NCBI GenBank assembly: GCA_903912525.1
Contig: CAIWHK010000028.1
Location: forward strand, 62,001 to 126,000
DNA length: 64,000 bases
Reading direction: 5' to 3'
Origin: an uncultured bacterium
GTDB taxonomy: Bacteria; Krumholzibacteriota; Krumholzibacteriia; LZORAL124-64-63
The position numbers and the translations under genes are program-made. This document shows positions 17,610-25,382 of the stretch, one piece after another; positions within the stretch are counted from its first letter, which is position 1; every line of letters begins with the position of its first letter. Below the pieces are notes generated by a model. That model ran no database searches and was not told the origin of the DNA. It was given only the letters and a program-made list of their open reading frames with translations.

Positions 17610-18422
17610 ATGGGCTGGCTCGCATTCATCAACCGGTTGCTGGGTCGCAGGGCCCGGCCAGCGTTCGTCTCGATCGTGGACGACGACGACCCTGCTGTCG
17701 ATGAAGCGAGCCTGCGGGCCCTCGAACAGAAGATCTGCCACACCTTCGTCGACCGCACGCTCCTGGCCAATGCCCTGCTGCACCGGTCCCACATCCACGT
17801 CACCGGCCAGGAACGCGGCAGCTCGAACGAGCGGCTCGAGTTCCTCGGTGACGCCGTCCTGGGGCTGGTCGTCAACGAACATCTCTACCGCAGCTTCACC
17901 GACTGCTCGGAAGGCGACCTCACCAAGATGAAGTCGCTGCTCGTCTGCGGCGCCTGCCTCTCGGAGGTGGCCGGCGAGCACGAACTGGGCGTCCACATCC
18001 GGATGAGCCGCAGCGAAGCGGCGACCGGCGGCCGCGAGCGGTCGTCCATCCTCGCCGACACCACCGAGGCGATCATCGGCGCGGTCTACCTCGACGGGGG
18101 ACTCGAAGCCGCCCGCGGCACGATCCAGCGCATCCTCCTGGACGGAGCCGACCACGTCCTGGCCGACCGCTCCGAGCGCAACTACAAGAGCCGCCTCCAG
18201 GAACTGATCCAGGCCGAGCACAAGACGCCCCCGCGCTACCGCGTGGTCGCCGTCGAGGGTCCCGACCACGACCGCGTGTTCCGCGTCGCGGTGTCTTTTG
18301 ACGGGCAGGTCCTGGGCACGGGGGAGGGGCGCAACAAGAAGGCCGCCGAACAGCGGGCCGCCGAAGCTGCCCTCGAAACGCTGGAACGCGGTCAGGCTTT
18401 GCCGGGTTCTGCCGATTCCTGA
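17610..18422 (+). CDS. rnc: Ribonuclease III
   Basis: RNase III cleaves double-stranded RNA, including rRNA precursors. The 270-aa protein has the signature [10 protein letters not shown] (residues 74-83) with the catalytic acidic residues, a second acidic cluster near [11 protein letters not shown], and a C-terminal double-stranded RNA-binding domain ([10 protein letters not shown] to [10 protein letters not shown]). It has an N-terminal extension of about 35 residues before the RIII domain. ATG 17610 is the nearest ATG past the fabF stop. rnc after fabF is a common order. Confidence 0.95.
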   Translation: MGWLAFINRLLGRRARPAFVSIVDDDDPAVDEASLRALEQKICHTFVDRTLLANALLHRSHIHVTGQERGSSNERLEFLGDAVLGLVVNEHLYRSFTDCSEGDLTKMKSLLVCGACLSEVAGEHELGVHIRMSRSEAATGGRERSSILADTTEAIIGAVYLDGGLEAARGTIQRILLDGADHVLADRSERNYKSRLQELIQAEHKTPPRYRVVAVEGPDHDRVFRVAVSFDGQVLGTGEGRNKKAAEQRAAEAALETLERGQALPGSADS

Positions 18423-18472
18423 CCTGTCCGTCCCGCGGCTCCGGCCGCATCCCACGACGTGAAGGAGCCCGC

Positions 18473-20326
18473 GTGCGATCGTTCCTCCCGGCAGCCCTGT
18501 GCTGCCTGCTGCTGCCCGCGTTCGCCATGGCCGCCGCGATCCCCGACGACCCGGCGACCGGGGCCGCCGAACTGGGCAAGCCCGACGAGGACGTCCCCTA
18601 CGGCGTGGCCGCCAGCTGGCTCCTGGGCCATCGCCTGCTGGTGGACGGCCGCCCCGCGGACGCGCTGCCCCTGCTGCACCAGGCCTACCGCGCCCAGCCG
18701 GACGCCATGCCGATCGCGCTCGACTTCCAGGCCGCCCTGGTCGCCGAGGGCTACGTGCGCGACGCGCTGGCGGTCATGGACAAGCTCGTCGAGGCCCACC
18801 CCGATTCGGCGTCCTTCCGCCTGCGCCGCTCGGCCCTGCTGGCGCGCAACGGCAACGAGGACGGCGCCATGGCCGACATCCGCGCACTGCGCGAACAGGG
18901 CCAGGACACGGCCCGGTTGCTGCTGACGGAAGCGGGCCTGCTCGATCGCGCGGGCAAGGGCGATCGCGCACTCGAACTCCTGCGCGCCGGCCTGCCGCGC
19001 TTTCCGGACGCCGCCGGCGAGATCTACCTGGAAATGGCCGGTATCCTCCAGCGCGCCGGCCGCGGCGCCGAGCTTGCCGACCTGCTTGCCGAGGCGGTGA
19101 GGGCCGACCCCGATCGCCCCGCCCTGTGGGTGTTGCAACTGCAGGCGCTGGTCGATGCAGGCCGCGACGAGGACGCCCTGGCGTTGGCACGCGAGGCGGA
19201 CCGCCGGTTCGGCCTTGGCGCGCCCGGCGTTGAAGGCGACGCCGGCGACGGGAGCCCTGAGCAGGCGCGCATCGACGTCGGGCTGCCTGCCGATTCGTTC
19301 GTCGTCGAACTGGCGGACCACTACGCGCGTCGCCAGAAGGTGGACCAGGCGATCACCCTGCTGCAGCCGCTGGCCGCGCGCGGGGAACTCGGGTTGAACG
19401 CGTCGCTGTGGCTGGGGCGCATGTTGTTGGGGACCGGCAAGACGGACGAAGGCGCGAAGCTCGTCGACGGCGTGACGAAGCGTTGGCCGAAGGCGCCGCG
19501 GGGCTGGTTCCTCAAGGGCAAGGTAGCCGAGGCGGCCAGCGACTGGCCGCAGGCGCTCGGCCTGTACCGCAAGGCCGTGGAACTGGGGCCGGACGACGGC
19601 GAAGTGCGCCTGTCCTGCATCCGCGCGCTGCTGGTTGCGCGCGAGAAGGCCGCAGGCGGAACCGAGGCCAAGGCCGCGCTCGCGACGCGCCGCAAGGAAC
19701 TCGGCGAGCACTGCACCGCGGCGGCCGCGCTCATCACCGACCAGGACACCGGCGGCCACATGATCCTCGGCTACGGGTTCCGGGCCGGCGGCGACCTCAT
19801 GCGTGCCGCCGAGCATTTCGGCACGGCATCCGCCGACGAGGAGCTGCGCCAGAACGCCCTGATCCAGAAGAGCCTGTGCCACGACGAGCTGGGTGAGGAT
19901 GCGCTCGCGCGGGCCGACCTCGAGCAGCTGGCCCGCGAGTTCCCGGACAATGCCGAGGTCGCCAACACGTTGGGCTACTGGCTGGCCGAGAAGGCGATCG
20001 AACTCGAACGCGCCGAGAAGCTCATCCGCCAGGCGTTGGCCACCGATGTCGGCAACGGCGCCTACCTCGATTCGCTCGGCTGGGTACTCTACCGGCAGGG
20101 GCGCTTCGAGGCCGCACTGGACTTCCTGATCCAGGCCGTCAACGTGCTGCCGGAAGACCCGGTCATCCTCGAGCACCTGGGCATGGTCCTGAAGGCCGGA
20201 GGGCAGCCCGCGCAGGCCCTCGACGTCCTGAAGAGGTCCTTGTCGTTCGGGGCCGACGAGAAGCGCGTCGGCGCCCTGGTTCGCGAACTGGAGGCGGGCC
20301 CGGCGCCCGCCAAGGCCAAGCGGTGA
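18473..20326 (+). CDS. Secreted tetratricopeptide-repeat protein
   Basis: This 617-aa protein has a clear signal peptide (positive start, hydrophobic LPAALCCLLLPAFAMAAA) and then alanine- and leucine-rich helical repeats of TPR type across nearly the whole length. Late repeats are recognisable as DSLGWVLYRQGRFEAALDF and VILEHLGMVLKAGGQPAQAL. TPRs bind partner proteins, and this one probably acts in the periplasm. The GTG start at 18473 follows GAAGGAG. Its stop overlaps the next gene (GTGA). It begins a chain with the following unknown protein and the sigma/anti-sigma pair. The precise role is not known. Confidence 0.75.
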   Translation: MRSFLPAALCCLLLPAFAMAAAIPDDPATGAAELGKPDEDVPYGVAASWLLGHRLLVDGRPADALPLLHQAYRAQPDAMPIALDFQAALVAEGYVRDALAVMDKLVEAHPDSASFRLRRSALLARNGNEDGAMADIRALREQGQDTARLLLTEAGLLDRAGKGDRALELLRAGLPRFPDAAGEIYLEMAGILQRAGRGAELADLLAEAVRADPDRPALWVLQLQALVDAGRDEDALALAREADRRFGLGAPGVEGDAGDGSPEQARIDVGLPADSFVVELADHYARRQKVDQAITLLQPLAARGELGLNASLWLGRMLLGTGKTDEGAKLVDGVTKRWPKAPRGWFLKGKVAEAASDWPQALGLYRKAVELGPDDGEVRLSCIRALLVAREKAAGGTEAKAALATRRKELGEHCTAAAALITDQDTGGHMILGYGFRAGGDLMRAAEHFGTASADEELRQNALIQKSLCHDELGEDALARADLEQLAREFPDNAEVANTLGYWLAEKAIELERAEKLIRQALATDVGNGAYLDSLGWVLYRQGRFEAALDFLIQAVNVLPEDPVILEHLGMVLKAGGQPAQALDVLKRSLSFGADEKRVGALVRELEAGPAPAKAKR

Positions 20327-21132
20327 TCGACCGACGCCGTACGCGGTGGCGGCTCGCGGGCGGCCTGCTCAGCGGGCTGGCGCTGCTGCTGTCGGCTCGC
20401 ATGACCCTGGGGGAGGGAGCCCGGGATTCCGGCGCCGCCGACAGCGAAGCACTCTCGGTGGTGCTGGCGACCTGGCGGGCCGAGGCATTCGGCCGGGTGG
20501 CCACCGGCGCCGTCGGCTGGGTGGCCGCAGGTGACGGCACCGTTCGCCTGGACCTGGCGGTCGACGCCCAACCCGATCCGGTCCCGGGATCGAACCCGGA
20601 CCCGTGGCCCGGGTTGCTCGCGCGCGAGGGCCGGGGCTGGACGCTGGTCGCGCCGCCGGCGGCCGAGGGCCTCTGCGGCGCCTGGGACCGCGAGTGGTCG
20701 GCCCCGCCGCCGGGGCTGGCGGCGCTCGCCCGCGGCGTGACGCACTGGGCCGAGGGGACCCGTGCCGACGGGACCAGCGGCGTCGGAGCCCGCGCATCCG
20801 GGGGCGGGGAGTCTTTCGTGCTGGCCGCGGCGGTTTCCGAAGCGGGCACAATGGACGCTGATCCCCTGCCGACCGGCCTGCGCCGCGAACTGGCCGGCCG
20901 GGCTCGCGGTGGCGGCGGCCCCGGCGAACGGGTCCACGTTGGCCCTCTCGCCGGCGGGGCCGTGGAGGTGCGCTCGTCGCGCCGCCCGGGCCGCCTGGTT
21001 GTGACCCCCCGCGAACAACGCCCGACGTCGGCGACCCCCGAAGAGGTCTTCCTGCCCTGGTGGTCGCTGGGCGATATCCTGGACCTGCCGCCGCCCGCGG
21101 AATCGGGAACTTCGGGCGGACAGGCGCGTTGA
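20323..21132 (+). CDS. Hypothetical exported or membrane-anchored protein
   Basis: I do not recognise this 269-aa protein. It begins with an arginine-rich stretch and a hydrophobic segment (LAGGLLSGLALLLSARM) that could be a signal peptide or anchor. The rest is rich in Gly, Ala, Pro and Arg, with no repeats or known motif that I can see. The GTG start overlaps the stop of the TPR gene, implying translational coupling. It lies directly before the ECF sigma gene. A LolA-like lipoprotein-carrier fold is conceivable from the position and length but I cannot support it from the residues. Confidence 0.55.
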   Translation: MIDRRRTRWRLAGGLLSGLALLLSARMTLGEGARDSGAADSEALSVVLATWRAEAFGRVATGAVGWVAAGDGTVRLDLAVDAQPDPVPGSNPDPWPGLLAREGRGWTLVAPPAAEGLCGAWDREWSAPPPGLAALARGVTHWAEGTRADGTSGVGARASGGGESFVLAAAVSEAGTMDADPLPTGLRRELAGRARGGGGPGERVHVGPLAGGAVEVRSSRRPGRLVVTPREQRPTSATPEEVFLPWWSLGDILDLPPPAESGTSGGQAR

Positions 21133-21175
21133 AGGACCTGCGGTTCCGTTTCCCGGTCGTCGTCAGGAGCGCAAG

Positions 21176-21883
21176 GTGAACCCGTCGCGCGACAACACCC
21201 CCTTCGAGGATCCCCGACAGCAGAGGGCCGCCCTGCGCGACCTCCGCGACGAGGATCTCATCGTCCTGGTCCAACAGGGGCAGAAGCGGGCTTACGACGA
21301 AATCGTCTCCCGCTACAAAGGCCGCCTGTTCAGCTTCATCATGCGCATGGTGAAGGATCCCGCCCTGGCCGAGGAACTCACGCAGGAGACGCTGATCCGC
21401 GTCTACATCCACGCGGCCAAGTACCGCGAGATCGCGCGATTCTCGACCTGGGTCTTCACCATCGCCACGAACCTCGTGCGCAACAAGATGCGGCAGCGCT
21501 CGCGGCGGCCGCTCACGATCAGCCTGAACCCGGCGCCCGAGGACGACGAGATGCCCGTCGACCCGGCCGACCCGCGCGCCGACACGTCCGCGCGCATCGA
21601 GCGCGAGGAACTCGGCCGCCTGATCGCCGAGGCCACCGCGAAGATTCCCGAGCGCTACCGCGTGCCGTTCCTGCTGCGCGAGGTGGAACAGCTCAGCTAC
21701 GAGGAGATCCAGCAGGTGACCGGGCTGAAGCTCGGCACCGTCCGCTCGCGGATCAACCGCGCGCGCACGCGTTTCCGCCTGCTGATCAAGCCGATGCTCA
21801 AGAACGAGACGTTGCTTGCGGAACTCGAGGAAATCGAGGCGCGGGCGGCCGCCGAGGACAACCGGCCGGCCACGGACGAGTGA
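21176..21883 (+). CDS. ECF-type RNA polymerase sigma factor
   Basis: This 235-aa sigma factor has region 2 (DEIVSRYKGRLFSFIMR, then DPALAEELTQETLIR and STWVFTIATNLVRN) and region 4 (IPERYRVPFLLREVE, YEEIQQVTG, GTVRSRINRARTRF). Regions 1 and 3 are missing, as expected for the extracytoplasmic-function group. An acidic linker (APEDDEMPVDPADP) joins the two domains. The GTG start follows CAGGAG. It directly precedes a zinc-finger membrane protein that is its likely anti-sigma factor. An envelope-stress role is inferred from the neighbours. Confidence 0.93.
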   Translation: MNPSRDNTPFEDPRQQRAALRDLRDEDLIVLVQQGQKRAYDEIVSRYKGRLFSFIMRMVKDPALAEELTQETLIRVYIHAAKYREIARFSTWVFTIATNLVRNKMRQRSRRPLTISLNPAPEDDEMPVDPADPRADTSARIEREELGRLIAEATAKIPERYRVPFLLREVEQLSYEEIQQVTGLKLGTVRSRINRARTRFRLLIKPMLKNETLLAELEEIEARAAAEDNRPATDE

Positions 21884-21900
21884 TCGAAAGGAACCCCACG

Positions 21901-22674
21901 ATGCGCTGCAGCAAAGCCAGGGATTACTTGAGTCGCGACATCGACGGACTGCTGCCTCCGGACGCGACGGCCGGTCTTCTGGTGCACCTCGACGCGTGCG
22001 AGGAGTGCCGTTCGTTCCGCGAAGACCTGCAGACCGGGCGGCGCCTGCTGGCGGCCACCGAGCCGCAGTTGCCGGACAACTTCGACTGGAAGCTGCAGCT
22101 CAGGCTGAACCAGGCCCTGCAGCAGCGGGCGGGCGAGACGGCGTACCCGTGGCTGGAGGACGAGCCGGCGACCCGGCGCGGCGCGTGGTGGCCGGCGTTC
22201 GGCGCGGCGGCCTCGGTCGGCCTGGCGGCGGTGCTCGCGGTCGCCGTGTTCATGGGACCCCAGAGGGGAGCCCCGGTGATGACGGCGGCCGTCGGCCCGG
22301 CGCCCGTCGTGGCGACCGCGCCGGCGAACGAGCCTGCACTGGCGCCGTCGACGACGGCGACGTCGCCCGCCGCAAGCCTGGCCGGGCGTTCGGACCGGCG
22401 GTCCCTGTTCGGTGCGCCGCGCGGCGGCGGCCTCTACGACCAGGGCATCGGCCGCAGCGTCGCGACCGGCGCGCGCGTGGCGCAGCCGGGCGCGGTTATC
22501 GACCGCGGCTGGTCCGGCAACCGGCTCGAGGACCTGCAGACCATCCAGCGCCTGCGGGAACGCAACGACCAGCTCCTGCGCATGGTCTACCAGTACGAGA
22601 TGCAGATGCGGACGCTCAAGGCCCGGCTTGACACCACCGGCACCCCGAACCTAGATACAGGCGACAACCATTGA
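21901..22674 (+). CDS. Putative transmembrane zinc-finger anti-sigma factor
   Basis: The 257-aa protein starts with a ZAS-type zinc finger: Cys3, His29, Cys33 and Cys36 (HLDACEEC). A linker leads to one membrane helix near residues 95-117 (WWPAFGAAASVGLAAVLAV). The extracytoplasmic part ends in a coiled coil (DLQTIQRLRERNDQLLRMV). This is the layout of anti-sigma factors that hold ECF sigmas at the membrane. I prefer ATG 21901, preceded by GAAAGGAAC, to the GTG at 21880 that overlaps the sigma stop. The pairing with the sigma gene is inferred from order. Confidence 0.82.
   Translation: MRCSKARDYLSRDIDGLLPPDATAGLLVHLDACEECRSFREDLQTGRRLLAATEPQLPDNFDWKLQLRLNQALQQRAGETAYPWLEDEPATRRGAWWPAFGAAASVGLAAVLAVAVFMGPQRGAPVMTAAVGPAPVVATAPANEPALAPSTTATSPAASLAGRSDRRSLFGAPRGGGLYDQGIGRSVATGARVAQPGAVIDRGWSGNRLEDLQTIQRLRERNDQLLRMVYQYEMQMRTLKARLDTTGTPNLDTGDNH
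22628..22657 (+). promoter_or_regulatory. Possible promoter inside the end of the anti-sigma gene
   Basis: TTGACA (22628-22633) is followed after 17 bp by CTAGAT or after 18 bp by TAGATA (22652-22657). It would drive the downstream secreted or barrel gene separately from the sigma operon. Confidence 0.45.
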
Positions 22675-23627
22675 GTCGAGCGGCGGGCTCCGGCCCGCCG
22701 CCGGCAGGTCCGCTTTCCCGAGGTCGCCGCGTCTTGATCCGATCGACCGCCTTCGGCCCGGCTGCATCCGCGCAGGACCCCGGCCGCCGCTCCCGCCGCC
22801 TGGTGGCCGCCCCGGCCCGGGTTCTCCTGTCCATCGCTACCCTGTCTTTCACTATTGTCGCTTTTGTCCTCCTGGCAGCCGGCCCGGCCGCCGCTCAGGA
22901 TCGCGACAGTGGCCGCCGCAAGCCTCCGGTACCCAAGCCTGTCGCCAAGCCCCAGGAATCGCCTGCGGCCACCGTTGCCGCGCCCGTATTCACGGCCGGC
23001 GGCGAGCGCTGGTTTGTCGGACTCGGGGCCGGGTTGCTGGATGCCGGCGACCTCTTCCGGGTGGAGACGGTCAACCAGGTCGTCGTACCCTGGGGGCGCG
23101 CTGGCGCCACCTGGTTCATGGCGTCCCGTTTCACGGCCACGGTGGACCCCGGCAGCGTCGCGACGGTGTTCGTCGGGCGGCGCCTGGGGCAGGGACGCTG
23201 GTGGCTGCGGGGCGAACTGGCCAGCGGCGCCTGCGACGTCACGGCCGAAGCCCTGCTCGGCGAGGGTGGGCAGGTTTACCGGTACGATCGCTTGTCGCTG
23301 CTGAGCGCCTGTCTGGCCGCCGAGGCCCGTCTGACCGCCTGGCCATCGCATCCTTACGCGTCGCTGGGGGCATCGTTCTGTGACGTCTCGGGCGACCGGG
23401 TCCCGGAACTGGACCAGTCCGTGGTCGGCGTACGCGGCGCCCTTGGCTACCGCCAGGTCCTGGGACCCATGCGCCTGACGGGTGAGGCCGCGCTGTCCCG
23501 GATGACCTTTGATCTCAAGGACTTCGTGCCGACGACTTCAACCGGTTCCCAACCCGCGGTGATCTACGATCCGGCGGGCGACTTGTGGCTCCTGGAGGTC
23601 CGTTTGGCCCTGGCGGCCGCCTGGTAA
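22671..23627 (+). CDS. Putative secreted/outer-membrane beta-barrel protein
   Basis: No family is recognised. The frame opens with TTG 22671 overlapping the anti-sigma stop, but the true start may be GTG 22803, which would give a neat signal peptide (VLLSIATLSFTIVAFVLLAA, cleavage near AAAQD). The mature part has a proline-rich linker and then alternating beta-rich segments such as RWFVGLGAGLL, RWWLRGELASG and AALGYRQVLG, ending in an aromatic residue (AAAW), as in small outer-membrane barrels. It follows the sigma/anti-sigma pair and might be a target or an envelope partner. Confidence 0.55.
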   Translation: MSRAAGSGPPPAGPLSRGRRVLIRSTAFGPAASAQDPGRRSRRLVAAPARVLLSIATLSFTIVAFVLLAAGPAAAQDRDSGRRKPPVPKPVAKPQESPAATVAAPVFTAGGERWFVGLGAGLLDAGDLFRVETVNQVVVPWGRAGATWFMASRFTATVDPGSVATVFVGRRLGQGRWWLRGELASGACDVTAEALLGEGGQVYRYDRLSLLSACLAAEARLTAWPSHPYASLGASFCDVSGDRVPELDQSVVGVRGALGYRQVLGPMRLTGEAALSRMTFDLKDFVPTTSTGSQPAVIYDPAGDLWLLEVRLALAAAW

Positions 23628-23713
23628 CCGGCATTAGCCTGCGCAAGTGTCCACCCTGGAGGACAACTCGGGGCGTTTTCCCGATTTTTCTTTCTGTCCG
23701 CCCCGATGACTCC

Positions 23714-23719
23714 TATATT
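23714..23719 (+). promoter_or_regulatory. Possible -10 element upstream of parA
   Basis: TATATT lies in a T-rich stretch 54 bases before the parA start. The -35 position (TTTCTG, 23691-23696, 17-bp spacer) is a poor match, so this is tentative. Confidence 0.3.
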
Positions 23720-23772
23720 GACCTTCTTCGCCCCTGAATCCTGCCAACCCGAGCCCGCGGGGGATATTGCCC

Positions 23773-24618
23773 ATGGGAAATGTGATCGCCGTCGTCAATC
23801 ATAAGGGTGGGGTGGGCAAGACCACCACGGCTATCAACCTGGCGGCGGGCCTGACCAGGTACAGCGATGTGACCTCGTCCTGCCTGATCATCGACATGGA
23901 CCCGCACGGGTGCGCCACGAGCACGCTGCTGGGCAAGCTCGACGGCGAGCCGCCGGCGCGCAGCGTTTTCGATGTGCTGCGCCGGGCCATCACGCCCCAG
24001 GACGGCATCGCCTCGACCATCTACGACGAGAACATCGACCTGCTGCCGGCCAGCCCCTCGCTCGAGAGCATGGCCAAGACGCAGATCACCGACCGCCTGT
24101 CCAAGGTGGTGCAGGCCCTGTCGACGTCGTACGGCTGGATCATCATCGACACGCCGCCGGACCTGGGCGTGCTGACCCAGAACGCGCTGGTGGCCGCCGA
24201 CTACGCCCTGATCCCGACGCCCTGCACGGGCCTGGCGATCCCCACGCTGCACCAGATGAAGCAGCTCATCGAGCGCGTCCAGGAGCGCCAGAACATCTGG
24301 CTGCAGCTGATGGGCGTGCTGGTGACGATGAAGGACGGGCGGACGCCCCTGCAGAAGAACATGAAGAAGGAGCTGGGCAACGTCTTCGGGCCGAATGACG
24401 TGTTCCGCACCATCATCACGACGAACATCAAGATCGAGGAGGCGCCGGCCGCCTCGCAGAGCATCTACGCCTACGATTCGGGCTGCCTGGGCGCGTCGCT
24501 GTACCGCGACTGGATCAAGAAGGAATTCCTGAAGAAGCACCAGAAGCTGGAGAAACGTAAGGTCGAGATGCGCGAGCACCTGGAACTGACCCGCGAGGCG
24601 GCGGCCGAAGAGGGCTGA
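23773..24618 (+). CDS. ParA/MinD-type ATPase without a ParB partner
   Basis: This 281-aa cytoplasmic ATPase has the deviant Walker A motif KGGVGKTTT near the N-terminus, Walker A' IIDMDPHG and Walker B IIIDTPPD. ParA-type enzymes position DNA, chemoreceptors, carboxysomes or other cargo by nucleotide-dependent surface gradients. The C-terminus ends in a charged helical tail (KKHQKLEKRKVEMREHLE) that could bind a partner. ATG 23773 was preferred to the TTG at 23767. No parB or parS site is nearby, and the following genes are on the other strand, so the cargo is unknown. Chromosome segregation is possible but less likely for an isolated gene. Confidence 0.85.
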   Translation: MGNVIAVVNHKGGVGKTTTAINLAAGLTRYSDVTSSCLIIDMDPHGCATSTLLGKLDGEPPARSVFDVLRRAITPQDGIASTIYDENIDLLPASPSLESMAKTQITDRLSKVVQALSTSYGWIIIDTPPDLGVLTQNALVAADYALIPTPCTGLAIPTLHQMKQLIERVQERQNIWLQLMGVLVTMKDGRTPLQKNMKKELGNVFGPNDVFRTIITTNIKIEEAPAASQSIYAYDSGCLGASLYRDWIKKEFLKKHQKLEKRKVEMREHLELTREAAAEEG

Positions 24619-24642
24619 TCCGCGCTCGCAGCCCCGCCGCGC

Positions 24643-25287
24643 TCAGCCGCGGACGAACGGGTTGGTGGTCTTTTCCCTGCCGACGGTCGTGTCCGGGCCG
24701 TGGCCACAGACGACGATGGTTTCATCCGGGAGCGTGTAGATGCGCTCCCGGATGCTTTTTTCCAGGGTGGGGAAATCGCCGCCCGGCAGGTCGGTCCGGC
24801 CGACCGAGCCGGCAAAGAGGCAGTCGCCGACGATCGCCAGCCCCGGCAGGCGGAACATGAGCTGTCCGGCCGCATGGCCCGGCACGTGGACCACCTCGAT
24901 CAGTCCGTCACCCAGCGGGATCGTCGCGCCGTCGACCAGGTCGGTCACCAGTTGCGGCACCTCGGTGGCCGCGAAGCCGTAGGCCTCCTGGATCAGCGGC
25001 ATCTGGTGGATCATCGCGGCATCGTCCGGGTGGCAGCGCAGGGGCAGCCCGCAGGCGCGCCCGACGGCGGCCGCGGCGCCGACGTGGTCGAAGTGCCCGT
25101 GGGTGGCGATCAGGGCCGTCAGCCGGCAACCCGAGCGCTCGACCCAGGACAGCAGGCGCTCGGGCTCGTCGCCCGGGTCGATCAGGACGGCCTGGCCGCT
25201 GGCCGGCGCCGTCAGCAGCACCGCGTTCATCTGCAGGGGCCCGACCGGGCGCACGTCCCAGGTATAATCCGATGTGCTGAAGGCCAT
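24643..25287 (-). CDS. Metallo-beta-lactamase-fold hydrolase (glyoxalase II-like)
   Basis: The 214-aa protein has the metal-binding THGHFDH motif (His63, His65, Asp67, His68), a further ligand in VPGHAAGQ, the bridging Asp in VGDCLFAGSVGR and a final VCGHGPDTTVG. This matches the glyoxalase II/YcbL type of hydroxyacylglutathione-like thioesterases. The start at 25287 (MAFSTS) is preceded by GGGAG on the minus strand; a TTG at 25305 is less likely. The natural substrate is uncertain. It lies downstream of the inositol-phosphate synthase but beyond a strong terminator. Confidence 0.88.
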   Translation of the reverse strand: MAFSTSDYTWDVRPVGPLQMNAVLLTAPASGQAVLIDPGDEPERLLSWVERSGCRLTALIATHGHFDHVGAAAAVGRACGLPLRCHPDDAAMIHQMPLIQEAYGFAATEVPQLVTDLVDGATIPLGDGLIEVVHVPGHAAGQLMFRLPGLAIVGDCLFAGSVGRTDLPGGDFPTLEKSIRERIYTLPDETIVVCGHGPDTTVGREKTTNPFVRG

Positions 25288-25324
25288 GGGGCGTCTCCCG
25301 GGCAAGCGGTCGTTGGTTCGTGAA

Positions 25325-25356
25325 AGAGCCGGCTCCAGGTTTCCGGAGCCGGCTCT
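25325..25356 (-). terminator. Intrinsic terminator for the inositol-phosphate synthase gene
   Basis: AGAGCCGGCTCC (25325-25336) and GGAGCCGGCTCT (25345-25356) form a perfect 12-bp stem with an 8-base loop. On the minus strand it is followed by TTTC. It separates ino1 from the downstream hydrolase. Confidence 0.8.
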
Positions 25357-25382
25357 GTCTATCCCATCATCGCTCGGTCAGC

